A DNA stretch of 64,000 nucleotides. Source: Microbispora sp. H11081 (GTDB lineage: Bacteria; Actinomycetota; Actinomycetes; Streptosporangiales; Streptosporangiaceae). Made by a program: the position numbers and the translations under genes. The notes under the pieces are model-generated. The model saw nothing but the letters and a program-made list of their open reading frames with translations, made no database searches and was not told where the DNA came from. Positions within the stretch are counted from its first letter, which is position 1. The number at the start of each line of letters is the position of its first letter. The DNA is taken from positions 372,001 to 436,000 of the forward strand of contig NZ_JABBWV010000002.1 in assembly GCF_012999535.1 (NCBI RefSeq). Direction: 5' to 3'. Shown here piece after piece: positions 25,349-34,356 of this stretch.

Positions 25349-25494
25349 CGTTCGGAAACCTCGATGTTCTCGCTCGATCGCTGCCGTTCGGCCGGCAGGT
25401 TCTGGGTGTACTCGCAAAGACGCCGGGCGTCGGCGGGCGAGGAGGCGCGCGGACCGATGCCGTCGGTGCCACCGGTGACGACGACCGTCCTCAC
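25345..25494 (-). pseudogene. Internally deleted SDR remnant (49 codons) kept in frame
   Basis: A 49-codon reading frame whose start is the SDR cofactor motif (VRTVVVTGGTDGIG) and whose end (ARRLCEYTQNL) resembles the C-terminal tail of retinol-dehydrogenase-type SDRs. The roughly 200 central residues, including the catalytic Ser and YxxxK, are missing. The GTG overlaps the epoxide-hydrolase stop (GTGA), and the TGA overlaps the FAH start (ATGA), so both coupling junctions survived the deletion. It cannot be an enzyme. It may persist because it relays ribosomes to the FAH gene. Confidence 0.7.
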
Positions 25495-26642
25495 TCCGCC
25501 ACCGCCCGCGCGAACCTGCGTACTTCGTCCGCGAACAGTGCGGGCTGCTCGAACGCCGCGAAGTGGCCGCCGGCGGCGATGTCGTCGTTGAAGTAGCGCA
25601 GGTCGTGGTAGGCGCGTTCGGCCCAGATCCGCGGTGTGCGGGTGAGTTCGTGGGGGAAGACGCTCACGCCCACCGGCAGGTCCAGCTCGGTCAGCCCGAG
25701 GGGCTCCCGGGCGTACTCCCAGTACAGGCGGGAGGAGGAGGCGGCTGTCCCGGTCAGCCAGTACAGGGAGATGAGGTCGAGTATCTCGTCCATGGTGAAC
25801 GCGTCGGGGGCGGCCCAGTCCAGGAACTTCTCGTAGATCCAGGCGGCCTGTCCGGCGGGGGAGTCGGTCAGGGCGTAGCCGATGGTCTGCGGCCGGGTGC
25901 GCTGCAGCAGGTGATAGCCGGAGTGCACGTAGGCGAACACGTCGCCCTGGGCAAGGGCCGCGGTCTCTTCGGGGGCCGGCTCGTCGCTGACCGGCGGCAT
26001 GGCGAGGAACTCGGGGAAGTTGACGTGGACGGCACGCAGGCCGGCCGGGCGCTGCTTGCCCATGCGGGTGGCCACCACGCCGCCCCAGTCGCCGCCCTGA
26101 GCCAGATAGGAGTCGTACCCCAGGCGCCGCATCAGCACCGCGTAGGCGGCGGCGATCCGGTCCGGGTTCCAGCCCCTGGTGGTGGGCGCGTCCGAGAATC
26201 CGTAGCCGGGCATGGACGGGATGACGACGTGGAAGGCGTCCTGTGCGTCCCCGCCGTGGGCGATGGGATCGGTCAGCGGGCCGGTCACCTTCAGGAACTC
26301 CAGGAACGATCCGGGCCATCCGTGCAGCAGCAGCAGGGGTGTCGCGTTCTCCTGCGGTGAGCGAACGTGCATGAAGTGGATGGCGAGGCCGTCGATCGTG
26401 GTACGGAACTGGCCGATGTCGTTCAGGTGCCGCTCGATCTTGCGCCAGTCGTAGCCGGTGGCCCAGTAGTCGAGCAGTTCCCGCAACCTTCTGATCTGCA
26501 CGCCCTGGCTGCCGTCCGGCACGGTCTCCGGGTCGGGCAGGCGTACCCGGCTCAGCCGTTCTCTGAGATCGGCCAGCGCACTGTCCGGGACGTCGATGTG
26601 AAACGGCAGGACACTGTCCTGGCGATCTGTGCCTGATTCCAT
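25491..26642 (-). CDS. Epoxide hydrolase (alpha/beta hydrolase)
   Basis: A 383-aa epoxide hydrolase with the EHN N-terminal domain (FHIDVPDSALADLRERL, then DWRKIERHLND) and alpha/beta core. Oxyanion motif HGWPGS, nucleophile Asp in QGGDWGG, and the catalytic His in AAGGHFAAFEQP near the C terminus are all present. The start at 26642 (MESGTDR) is preferred over an in-frame extension running into the regulator's promoter. It heads a three-frame operon with the SDR remnant and the FAH fusion. It is divergent from the LysR gene, its likely regulator. Confidence 0.92.
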   Translation of the reverse strand: MESGTDRQDSVLPFHIDVPDSALADLRERLSRVRLPDPETVPDGSQGVQIRRLRELLDYWATGYDWRKIERHLNDIGQFRTTIDGLAIHFMHVRSPQENATPLLLLHGWPGSFLEFLKVTGPLTDPIAHGGDAQDAFHVVIPSMPGYGFSDAPTTRGWNPDRIAAAYAVLMRRLGYDSYLAQGGDWGGVVATRMGKQRPAGLRAVHVNFPEFLAMPPVSDEPAPEETAALAQGDVFAYVHSGYHLLQRTRPQTIGYALTDSPAGQAAWIYEKFLDWAAPDAFTMDEILDLISLYWLTGTAASSSRLYWEYAREPLGLTELDLPVGVSVFPHELTRTPRIWAERAYHDLRYFNDDIAAGGHFAAFEQPALFADEVRRFARAVAE

Positions 26643-26796
26643 GATCTTCGGGTTCTCCGTGAGCGGTGTCGATAGCCCGGCCGGAAATTCCGGCGTCGAG
26701 GCACGCCGGTCGGCGATGCCCGCCGGGCTCGGTTTCAGCAGGTCCACCATGCGACCGCGCCACTCGCGGCGTCCAATGAAACTTCCGGAATGGGTA

Positions 26797-26811
26797 ATAC
26801 GATCTGCGTAT
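26797..26811. promoter_or_regulatory. LysR-type box in the epoxide-hydrolase/lysR intergenic region
   Basis: Inverted repeat ATACG-N5-CGTAT (26797-26811) containing the T-N11-A LysR core (TACG...CGTA). It overlaps a TATAAC -10-like hexamer (26809-26814) just 5 bp before the lysR GTG, the usual layout for autorepression with divergent activation. Confidence 0.6.
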
Positions 26812-26819
26812 AACAGCAG

Positions 26820-27845
26820 GTGGACTACCCTGGCCGGGTGGCTGACGCATTCCCCGACCCCGTCGACCTCGACCTGAGGCTGGTGCAGTGCTTCGTCGTC
26901 GTCGCCAGGCACCGGCACTTCGGCCGTGCGGCGGAGGCATTGCACACCACCCAGCCGTCGCTGAGCCGTCAGATCCGGCGTCTCGAACAGCAGCTCGGCG
27001 TACGGTTGCTCGACCGTACGACGCGTGGCACCCGGCTGTCCGAGGCCGGCGAGGTCTTCCTGCCCCTGGCGGCCGGGCTGCTGCGCTCGGCCGGCCAGGC
27101 CATGGCCCGCACCCGGGCCGCCGCCCGGCCGCGTGAGATCACCGTCGGCTACACCCGCGGCCTGCTCATCACCCCGGCCGTACGCGCCTTGCGGAAGGCG
27201 GAGCCCGAAGCGGAGGTGAAGACCCGCCTCCTGGCCTGGAACGACTCACGATCAGCGCTCCTCGACCATCGCGTCGACGCGGTCGTGACCCGGCTGCCGT
27301 TCGCCACCGACCAGCTACGCGTCACGGTCCTCTACGACGAGCCCCGCGTCCTGGTCGTACCGCTCGATCACCCACTCGTCGGCCGGGAGTCGGTCACACT
27401 CGACGACATAGCCGACGAGCCGATCCCTCACGTGCGACAGACCGATCCCCTGCTGAACGCCTATTGGCGCATGGACCCTCGCCCCGACGGGCGCCCGGCA
27501 CCGGACGGCCCACTCGTCGAGGAGCTTGAGGACAAGCACGAACTCATCGCCGCGGGGCAGGCCGTGGCCATCGGCCCGCCCCTTGACCACGCCACCGGCC
27601 TGCATCCCGGTCTGACCACCATCCCGCTGCGCGACGTCGAACCGAGCCAGGTCGTCCTCGCCACCCGCGCCGGCGACCGGAGCCACCTGGTCGCGGCCTT
27701 CTGCAAACACGCCGAGACCCAGTTGCGACGAACGCGCCGGCATCCGCCGTCACCGGGGCGTGAACTCACCTCGTCCTCCGTCACCGTGCCGCCGGAGATG
27801 ACGGACCGGCCACCTGCCCGGCCGGACCAAGCCGAAGTCCCGTGA
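26820..27845 (+). CDS. LysR-family transcriptional regulator
   Basis: A 341-aa LysR regulator. The winged HTH near residues 18-77 includes HFGRAAEALHTTQPSLSRQI and LEQQLGVRLLDRTTRG; the substrate-binding domain follows (EITVGYTRGLL onward). The C-terminal roughly 40 residues are Pro/Arg-rich and extend past the usual family end of about 300. The GTG at 26820 begins only 5 bp after a -10-like hexamer and lacks a ribosome-binding site, suggesting leaderless translation; GTG at 26838 is an alternative. It is divergent from and probably controls the epoxide-hydrolase operon. Confidence 0.88.
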   Translation: MDYPGRVADAFPDPVDLDLRLVQCFVVVARHRHFGRAAEALHTTQPSLSRQIRRLEQQLGVRLLDRTTRGTRLSEAGEVFLPLAAGLLRSAGQAMARTRAAARPREITVGYTRGLLITPAVRALRKAEPEAEVKTRLLAWNDSRSALLDHRVDAVVTRLPFATDQLRVTVLYDEPRVLVVPLDHPLVGRESVTLDDIADEPIPHVRQTDPLLNAYWRMDPRPDGRPAPDGPLVEELEDKHELIAAGQAVAIGPPLDHATGLHPGLTTIPLRDVEPSQVVLATRAGDRSHLVAAFCKHAETQLRRTRRHPPSPGRELTSSSVTVPPEMTDRPPARPDQAEVP

Positions 27846-27918
27846 AGAGCCTGCTCAACGGCATCCGCCAGGACACGGCTGAGGTCTGTCCGAACCAACG
27901 GCTCTGTCTCTCTTCCTC

Positions 27919-29424
27919 TCAGTCCTGTACAGACCCCAGCGCAGGTGTCCCGGTGAGCAGGTCGGCGGCTCTGCGGACATCGGCGTCGAGCGGGCGGTCG
28001 GGATCGACCGCGGGGATCGCCTCGGCCAGGGCGTCGAGGAGCGCCGCGCAGCCGGAAGCCGTGGGGCGGCGGGCGCCGACGTGCGCCGCCTGCCGCAACC
28101 CCACCGCTAGCGACCCGCAGAGCAGCCGCAGCAGCTCGGCCATGTCGTAGGCGCGCAGGGCGGCCTGGGTGCCGAACGGCACCACGTCCTGGTTGTGCAG
28201 GTTGGTGGGCAGGCTCTGCGTGCTGGCGGGCACGGCGGCGCGGCGGATCTCGGCGACGAACGCGGTCGTGGCGAGCTGCACCCCCTGCATCCCGTGCTGG
28301 CGGCCGGGCCCGGCGGCGAGCATGGGGGGCAGGCCGCCGTTGCGGGCCGGGTCGACGAGGAGGTCGAGCTGCCGCTCGGCGAGGTTGCCGAGCTGGGCGG
28401 TGACCATCGCCAGGACGTCGGCGGCGAACGCGGCCGGCTGCCCGAAGAAGTTGCCGCCGTGCACGACCAGGTCGTCGTCGGGGAAGAACAGCGGGTTGTC
28501 GCTGACGCTGGACAGGTCGGCCGCCACGACACCGTCGACGTAGCGCAGTGCGTCCTCCGCGGCGCCGAGCAGTTGCGGGGAGCAGCGGATGCTGTACGGC
28601 TCCTGCAGCGGGCGCGTGCCGGCCGGCTGGATCCCGGCGAGGGTCTTGCGCATGCCGTCGGCGACGTCGATCGCGCCGGGATGGCCGTAGGCGCCGAGCA
28701 GGCGCGGGTCGAGGAAGCCCGGGTCGCAGCCGAGCAGGTCGACCAGCAGGCAGGTGAGCGCCCGCAGCGCGCGGTGCGAGGACCGCACGCTGTCCAGAGC
28801 GAGGGAGGTCGCGGCCGTGGTGAGGGAGGTGCCGTTGACGAGAGCGAGGGCGTCCCGGCCGTCGAGCGTCAGCGGGGTCAGCCCGGCTTGGCGCAGCGCC
28901 TCGGCCGCGGGCAGCCGCGCGCCGTCGAGATACGCCTGTCCCCGGCCGCGCAGCGCCTGGGCGGCGTAGGCGAGCGGGATCAGGTCGCCGCTCGCGCCGA
29001 CGGAGCCGTAGCGCGGGATCGCCGGGACGAACGTCGTCGTGAACATCGCGGCGAGCCCGTCGACCACGTGCGCGGAGACCCCGGACGCCCCTTGGGCGAG
29101 CGACCACGTGCGCACGAGGATCGCGGCCCGGCTCACGTCATGGGCCAGGTCAGGCCCCTGCCCGGCGCCGAGGTGGGCCAGGGTGTTGTCACACTGGTCG
29201 GCCTCCTCCTCCCGGCCGGCGAACCCGACCAGGGCGCCGAATCCGGTGGTCGCGCCGTAGACGGGACGCTCGTCCTCCCGCACGTCGCGGAGGAAGCCGC
29301 GGCCGCGTTCTACGCGGTCGCGGACGGACGCGCCGACCACGACGGACACCGGTGTCGCGGCGCGGCGTAGGTCGGCTGAGCGCAGCGGAGCGCTGAGGTC
29401 GATGGTGGCTTCGGCGGCGGGCAT
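27919..29424 (-). CDS. Aromatic amino acid ammonia-lyase / MIO enzyme, TAL-like
   Basis: A 501-aa member of the histidine/phenylalanine/tyrosine ammonia-lyase family. The self-processing MIO triad Ala-Ser-Gly is in GSVGASGDLIPLAY. The catalytic Tyr loop is VYGATTGFG, and the active-site Asn/Gln blocks are ALVNGTSL, HGGNFFGQP and NLHNQDVVPFG. The specificity region reads NTLAHLGAG. The His-Leu pair is that of tyrosine ammonia-lyases (bacterial histidine lyases have Ser-His here), which points to tyrosine to p-coumarate or to an aminomutase. No hutU/I/G genes are near. It is divergent from the flavoprotein gene by 62 bp and likely co-regulated. Confidence 0.82.
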   Translation of the reverse strand: MPAAEATIDLSAPLRSADLRRAATPVSVVVGASVRDRVERGRGFLRDVREDERPVYGATTGFGALVGFAGREEEADQCDNTLAHLGAGQGPDLAHDVSRAAILVRTWSLAQGASGVSAHVVDGLAAMFTTTFVPAIPRYGSVGASGDLIPLAYAAQALRGRGQAYLDGARLPAAEALRQAGLTPLTLDGRDALALVNGTSLTTAATSLALDSVRSSHRALRALTCLLVDLLGCDPGFLDPRLLGAYGHPGAIDVADGMRKTLAGIQPAGTRPLQEPYSIRCSPQLLGAAEDALRYVDGVVAADLSSVSDNPLFFPDDDLVVHGGNFFGQPAAFAADVLAMVTAQLGNLAERQLDLLVDPARNGGLPPMLAAGPGRQHGMQGVQLATTAFVAEIRRAAVPASTQSLPTNLHNQDVVPFGTQAALRAYDMAELLRLLCGSLAVGLRQAAHVGARRPTASGCAALLDALAEAIPAVDPDRPLDADVRRAADLLTGTPALGSVQD

Positions 29425-29446
29425 GCCCGGACTGTAGGCAGCCGAT

Positions 29447-29464
29447 TCTCAGAAACCTATGAGA
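29447..29464. promoter_or_regulatory. Dyad in the ammonia-lyase/flavoprotein divergent promoter
   Basis: Inverted repeat TCTCA-N8-TGAGA (29447-29464) in the 62-bp gap; a palindrome TACGTACGTA follows at 29466-29475. One or both may be the operator of this divergent pair. Confidence 0.45.
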
Positions 29465-29486
29465 TTACGTACGTAGCTTCCGGCTC

Positions 29487-31040
29487 ATGGCGCATGACTA
29501 CCTGATCATCGGGGCAGGACCGGCCGGGCTACAGCTCGCCGCGGAGCTCGAACACGGCGGTCACGACTACGTCGTCCTGGAGCGCGGAGCCGGCCCGGGC
29601 ACCTTCTTCACCCGGTTCCCGCGGCACCGCCAGCTGATCTCCATCAACAAGGTGCACACGGGGTACGACGACCCTGAGCTGCGGCTGCGGATGGACTGGA
29701 ACTCGCTGCTGAGCGACGATCCCGGCCTGCTGTTCACCCGCTACAGCGAGAAGTACTTCCCGCAGGCCGACGATCTCGTGCGTTACCTGTCCGACTACGC
29801 GGAGGCGAACGGCGTCCGGGTGCGGTACGGCGTCGACGTCTTCCGGATCGGCAGGGACGACGACGGGTTCACCGTCACCGACCGCGAGGGACGCTCGTGG
29901 CGGGGGCGGCGGCTGGTCGTGGCCACCGGAGTCTCTCAGCTGTACGTCCCGCAGATCCCGGGCATCGAACTCGCCGAACGGTACGACACGTTCGAGACCG
30001 ACCCGCGGTCCTTCACCGACCAGCGGGTCCTGGTGATCGGCAAGGGCAACTCGGGGTTCGAGACCGCCGACGCGCTCATGGAGCAGGCGGCGGTCATCCA
30101 CGTGGCCGGGCCGCACTCCATCAGGATGGCCTGGCAGTCGCACTACGTCGGGCACCTGCGGGCGGTGAACAACAACTTCCTCGACAGCTACCAGCTGAAG
30201 TCCCAGAACTCGGTGCTCGACGGCACCGTGGAGAGCATCGAACGCCGTGCCGACGGCGGCTACCGGGTGATGTTCCGCTACGCCCGCACGGTGGAGGCGC
30301 TGCGCGAGCTGTTCTACGACCGGGTGATCGTCTGCACCGGCTTCCGGTTCGACGCCTCGATCTTCGACGACGGCTGCCGGCCCGCGCTGGTCATCGACGA
30401 TCGCTTCCCCGAGCAGACGCCGGCGTACGAGTCCGTCAACGTGCCCGATCTGTACTTCGCCGGCACGCTCACCCAGCAACGCGACTTCAAGAGGGCCACC
30501 AGCGGGTTCATCCACGGCTTCCGGTACGGCGTGCGCGCGCTCTACCGGATCCTGACCGCCCGGTATCACGGCGCGGCCTGGCCGGCCGAGCGGGTCGAGC
30601 CCACCCCTGACGCGATCGCCGACGCGATCATCGCAAGGGTCAACCGCTCGTCGGCGCTGTGGCAGCAGTTCGGCGTGCTCGGCGACGTCGTCGTCGTGGA
30701 CGGGGAGACCGCGCTTTACCAGGAGGAGGTCCCGGTGGCGTACGTGGCGGACGGCGGACTCGGCCGTGCCCCGCACACGTTCGTCGTCACCCTGGAGTAC
30801 GGCGCGGACCACGACGCGGTCGACCCCTTCGACATCTCGGTGCCGAGGGTCGTCGAGAACGACGCGGTCAACGCCCATGACGCGAGCTACCTGCACCCGG
30901 TGGTGCGGCACTACCGGGACGGCGCGCCGGCCGGCGTCCACCACCTCGCGGAGAACCTGGAGAACGAGTGGAACCTGCCGCAGGTGCACCAGCAGCCGCT
31001 GGCCGTCTTCGTCAAGGAGTGCCTTGCCGACGCCGGCTGA
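29487..31040 (+). CDS. FAD/NAD(P)-dependent oxidoreductase (flavin monooxygenase-like)
   Basis: A 517-aa two-dinucleotide-binding flavoprotein. The FAD motif is IIGAGPAGLQLAAELE at residues 6-21, the NAD(P) motif VIGKGNSGFETADAL near residues 185-199, and an ATG-type motif VVATGVS lies between. It resembles the FOXRED2 / pyridine-nucleotide-disulfide oxidoreductase-domain group rather than a classical FMO. The C-terminal roughly 130 residues are an extra domain of unknown function. The ligase at 31024 starts inside its 3' end, so the two are coupled. It may oxygenate the amino- or cinnamate-type substrate of the cassette; the reaction is unknown. Confidence 0.8.
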   Translation: MAHDYLIIGAGPAGLQLAAELEHGGHDYVVLERGAGPGTFFTRFPRHRQLISINKVHTGYDDPELRLRMDWNSLLSDDPGLLFTRYSEKYFPQADDLVRYLSDYAEANGVRVRYGVDVFRIGRDDDGFTVTDREGRSWRGRRLVVATGVSQLYVPQIPGIELAERYDTFETDPRSFTDQRVLVIGKGNSGFETADALMEQAAVIHVAGPHSIRMAWQSHYVGHLRAVNNNFLDSYQLKSQNSVLDGTVESIERRADGGYRVMFRYARTVEALRELFYDRVIVCTGFRFDASIFDDGCRPALVIDDRFPEQTPAYESVNVPDLYFAGTLTQQRDFKRATSGFIHGFRYGVRALYRILTARYHGAAWPAERVEPTPDAIADAIIARVNRSSALWQQFGVLGDVVVVDGETALYQEEVPVAYVADGGLGRAPHTFVVTLEYGADHDAVDPFDISVPRVVENDAVNAHDASYLHPVVRHYRDGAPAGVHHLAENLENEWNLPQVHQQPLAVFVKECLADAG

Positions 31041-32487
31041 ACCGTACCCGCGTGCCGTCCTGGACCTCCTGGCCGCGGCCGGGGACCGGCCCGTCTTCGA
31101 GCACGGCGCCCGTGCCGTCACCGGCGCGCAGATGCTCGGCCTCGTCCGGCGGATCGCGGCCGGGCTGCGCGCCGCGGACGTCGGGCCGGGGGACGGCCTC
31201 GCCATGGTGCTCGGCGTCACCCCGGAGGCGTTCGCCGCGACGATCGCCGTCTACGTCGTGGGAGCCCGGGCCGTCGGGGTGCGGCCCGGGCTGCCCCGAG
31301 ACCAGTTGCGCCACGTGCTCCACCAGGACGTCACCGCGGTCGTGACCGACGCGGCCACCGGCCCGGAGCACGCGCGGCGCACGCTGACCGTCGCGGAACT
31401 GCTGGCCGTGCCCGCCGGGGACGGTCCGCTGCGCCTGTCCGGCCGGCCGCGGGACGTCGCCAGGCTCGTCTACACCAGCGGCAGCACCGGCACGCCCAAG
31501 GCGTGCGCGCAGACCTACGCCGCCATGGACGCGGCCTGGACGGCCCGCCCGGCGGCGTGGCCGCCCGCGATCCGCGAACTGGCCTCCCGGCTGGGGCGCT
31601 ATCTGGTGTTCGGGTCGCTGAGCAGCCAGGTGATGATGGAGTACGGCGTGCTCACGCTCGCCGCGGGCGGGACCATGGTCGTCGCCGACCCGCCCGCGTT
31701 CCCCGAGGCGATCACCAGGCACCGGGCGACCGCCAGCGTCATCACCGTGCCCCGCCTGTACAGACTCGTCGCCGCCCAGCGCACCGCCCCGGCCGACCTG
31801 AGCAGCCTCCGGGCGCTCATGGTGTCCGGGTCGCCGCTGGAGGCGTCCAGGCTCCGCGAGGCGTCCGAGGTGCTCGGCCCTGTCGTGTTCCACGGCTATG
31901 GGCAGACCGAGACGGGCACGATCTCCATGGCGACGCCGTGGGACGTCCCCCCGTCGGTCGGGGTCCCGCCCGGCGTCGTCGACGTCGAGATCCGGGACGC
32001 GGACGGCCGGCCCGTCCCGCCCGGCGCCGACGGCGAGCTGTACGTCCGCACTCCCGCTCAGGCCGTCGGCTACTGGGCCGAGCCGGCGGAGACCGCCGAG
32101 GTGTTCGTCGACGGGTGGGTGCGCACCCGCGACCTGGGCCACTTCGACGAGGACGGACGGCTGTACCTGGCCGGGCGGACCCGGGACGTCGTCATCGTCA
32201 ACGCCAACCTCCACTACACCGGACCGATCGAGCGGGTCCTGGCCACCTCCCCCGACGTCGCGGAGGCGTACGTGGTCGGAGCCCCGGACGAGGACACCGG
32301 CGAGGCGGTGCACGCGTTCGTGGTGCCGGCGGCGGACCGGACCCCAGACCTCGACGCGCTGCGCACGCTGGTCGGCGAGCGGCTCGGCGGCGAGTGCGTT
32401 CCCGCGACCTTCACCGTCATCGACGAGGTGCCGCTGACGCCGAACGGCAAACCGGACAAGCGCCTGCTGACGTCGCGAGCCCCCTGA
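31024..32487 (+). CDS. AMP-dependent acyl ligase (4-coumarate-CoA-ligase-like)
   Basis: A 487-aa class I adenylate-forming ligase. The P-loop-type motif YTSGSTGTPKACAQTY lies near residue 150, A5 YGQTETGT near 290, the hinge RTRDLGHFDEDGRLYLAGR at about 370, and the catalytic lysine in TPNGKPDKRL. TTG at 31024 is the only plausible start in frame and has AAGGAG 4 bp before it; the gene overlaps the flavoprotein by 17 bp. With the TAL-like lyase opposite, coumarate or a related aromatic acid is a natural substrate (inference). There is no carrier domain. It ends 7 bp from the convergent phosphoesterase gene. Confidence 0.82.
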   Translation: MPTPAEPYPRAVLDLLAAAGDRPVFEHGARAVTGAQMLGLVRRIAAGLRAADVGPGDGLAMVLGVTPEAFAATIAVYVVGARAVGVRPGLPRDQLRHVLHQDVTAVVTDAATGPEHARRTLTVAELLAVPAGDGPLRLSGRPRDVARLVYTSGSTGTPKACAQTYAAMDAAWTARPAAWPPAIRELASRLGRYLVFGSLSSQVMMEYGVLTLAAGGTMVVADPPAFPEAITRHRATASVITVPRLYRLVAAQRTAPADLSSLRALMVSGSPLEASRLREASEVLGPVVFHGYGQTETGTISMATPWDVPPSVGVPPGVVDVEIRDADGRPVPPGADGELYVRTPAQAVGYWAEPAETAEVFVDGWVRTRDLGHFDEDGRLYLAGRTRDVVIVNANLHYTGPIERVLATSPDVAEAYVVGAPDEDTGEAVHAFVVPAADRTPDLDALRTLVGERLGGECVPATFTVIDEVPLTPNGKPDKRLLTSRAP

Positions 32488-32494
32488 CCGCCCG

Positions 32495-34150
32495 TCAGCG
32501 CTTCCTCAGCAGAAGCTCGGTGTTGCGGTCACCGGGCAGGCCCGCCAGGCCGCTCCTGGTGCCGGGGGAGTTGAACGACAGCTCGCGGTAGAGCGAGGCC
32601 AGGCCGCTCTGGGACAGGTCGGCGAAGTCGGTGCGGTGCGGTGCGGCCGACTCCACCAGGGTGGTGAACAGCGACAGCGTCCCGTCGTGGTTGTCGGCCA
32701 GCTCGACGACCCTCGCGAGCTGGGGGTAGTCGACGTGGGAGGCGGTGGAGACCTCCCAGAACCCCCCTTGGGGGACGATCCTGTTGAGGTGGGAGTGGCC
32801 GTTGATCCACGCGGCCACGTTGCGGTGCCTTCTCAGCACCGCCAGCAGTTCCTGCCCGCCGTGGCGCCGCTCGCCACGCCGTGCCGGGTCGGGGGTGAGG
32901 TTGGTCATGGCCCAGCTCGGGTGGTGACTGAAGATCAGCGCGATGTCGTCCGCGTGGGCCTTCAGAGTCCGCTCCAGCCAGGCGAGCTGCCGGGTGCCGA
33001 CCGACCCGCGGTAGTCGCCGCCGCGGTCGGTGGTGTCCAGGCTGACGCCGACGACCCGGTCGGCGATCCTGAAGGAGTAGTCCAGCCGGCCGCTGTCGAG
33101 GTTGTCCCTGGTGTAGCCGTGGCCGACGGGTCCCGCCCCGGTGTACGCCGGGTCGAGGTGGGCGGCGACGTAGGCGTGCGGGCTCAGGGGGGCGCGGCGC
33201 TCGTCGGCGGTGACCGTGCGGGTCCTGCTCCGGTAGCGCTTCCACACGGCGCGGAAGCGGGCGCCCGTGGGGTCGCCCCGGCGCAGCGCCCGGTAGACGG
33301 CGCCGGCCTCGGACGCGGGCAGGTCGAAGAGCTTGCGCGAGCCGGTCGCGAGGTCGGCGAAGAAGCCGCCGGCCGGGGAGTAGGCGCCGCCGAAGAGCCG
33401 GTCGTGGTTGCCGGCGGTGGAATACCACGGCACCGCCAGACCGGGGCTGCTCACCTCGCGGACGGCCGCCTCCAGGAAGCCCTCCAGACGCGGGAAACCC
33501 GCCCGCTTGTCGATGTCGCGCAGGCCTGAGCCGGGCTGCCAGTAGAGGCCCAGGCCGCAGTTCTGCACGCCCTCGTACGCGCCGGGGTCGCCGGTGCCGG
33601 GGGTGAAGCGGCCGCCGCTCATGGCGGTGAGGAACCACTCCATCTCGATCCGGGAGTTGTTGTCGGTGTTGTCGCCCGTCGTCATGACGAAGCCGATCGG
33701 CGCGCGGGTGGCCGGGCCGTACCGCAGCTGGTTGATCCGTTCGATCAGCGAGACGGCGCCGACCGCGGTCAGCGCCTCCTGCGGGCGCCAGGACCCGAGG
33801 TCCGCGCCGCGCAGGAACTCGTAGCGCTGCGGGTTCTGCGTGTCGGTGATGTGCAGGTCGGTGAGCTGGACGAAGCAGGCCAGCGGCGTACGGCGGTCTG
33901 CTCTGTCCTTCCTGGCGCCGGCCAGTTCCGTGCGGGTCACCCGGCGCCAGCCGGGGCCGTCGGACAGCCTGCGGTATCCGCCGGCGCCGTGCGGCCTGGC
34001 GACGGCGCCGACCGTCGTCAGGGACGCCACGGCCGAGGGTGCGACGGCCGAGGCGGCGGGGGCGGCGGACAGCGCGAGGTCCAGCGCGACACCGGAGGCG
34101 GTCGCTCCGGAGGCGAGGAGGAAGGCGCGGCGGCTGAGGGCGGAATCCAT
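32495..34150 (-). CDS. Tat-exported metallophosphoesterase (TIGR03767-like)
   Basis: A 551-aa calcineurin-like phosphoesterase. The N terminus has a twin-arginine signal (SRRAFLLASGATA, then a hydrophobic, Ala-rich stretch). All metal motifs appear in order: LTDLHITD (DxH), MTTGDNTDN (GDNxD), STAGNHDRL (GNHD), FSHHPSW and GHSHLN. ATG at 34150 places the RR motif 8 residues in and has GGGGAA upstream; an in-frame start 33 bp earlier is less likely. It resembles the actinobacterial TIGR03767 phosphoesterase group. The substrate (nucleotide, phosphodiester or phospholipid) is unknown. It is monocistronic. Confidence 0.88.
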   Translation of the reverse strand: MDSALSRRAFLLASGATASGVALDLALSAAPAASAVAPSAVASLTTVGAVARPHGAGGYRRLSDGPGWRRVTRTELAGARKDRADRRTPLACFVQLTDLHITDTQNPQRYEFLRGADLGSWRPQEALTAVGAVSLIERINQLRYGPATRAPIGFVMTTGDNTDNNSRIEMEWFLTAMSGGRFTPGTGDPGAYEGVQNCGLGLYWQPGSGLRDIDKRAGFPRLEGFLEAAVREVSSPGLAVPWYSTAGNHDRLFGGAYSPAGGFFADLATGSRKLFDLPASEAGAVYRALRRGDPTGARFRAVWKRYRSRTRTVTADERRAPLSPHAYVAAHLDPAYTGAGPVGHGYTRDNLDSGRLDYSFRIADRVVGVSLDTTDRGGDYRGSVGTRQLAWLERTLKAHADDIALIFSHHPSWAMTNLTPDPARRGERRHGGQELLAVLRRHRNVAAWINGHSHLNRIVPQGGFWEVSTASHVDYPQLARVVELADNHDGTLSLFTTLVESAAPHRTDFADLSQSGLASLYRELSFNSPGTRSGLAGLPGDRNTELLLRKR

Positions 34151-34356
34151 GATTTCCCCAGTGGCGTCGAGGCGAACGTCCACTGGGGATGTTTGACAGC
34201 GGGAATGACCGCCGGCCTAACACGGCGGGAACGCCGTCCAGCCATCTGACGCCGGGAAACAGCCGCGGGCGACATGACATCGGGCGGCAACGGGCCGGAA
34301 GCCCGCCGCTTCACCGCCGTTCAGAAGAGCCGTCTCAGCCGCTGCCGAAGCGTCAC

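Noticed and set aside
27919-29424. Ammonia-lyase as hutH of histidine catabolism
   Set aside because: No hutU, hutI or hutG nearby, and the specificity segment (AHLGAG) is of tyrosine-lyase rather than histidine-lyase type.
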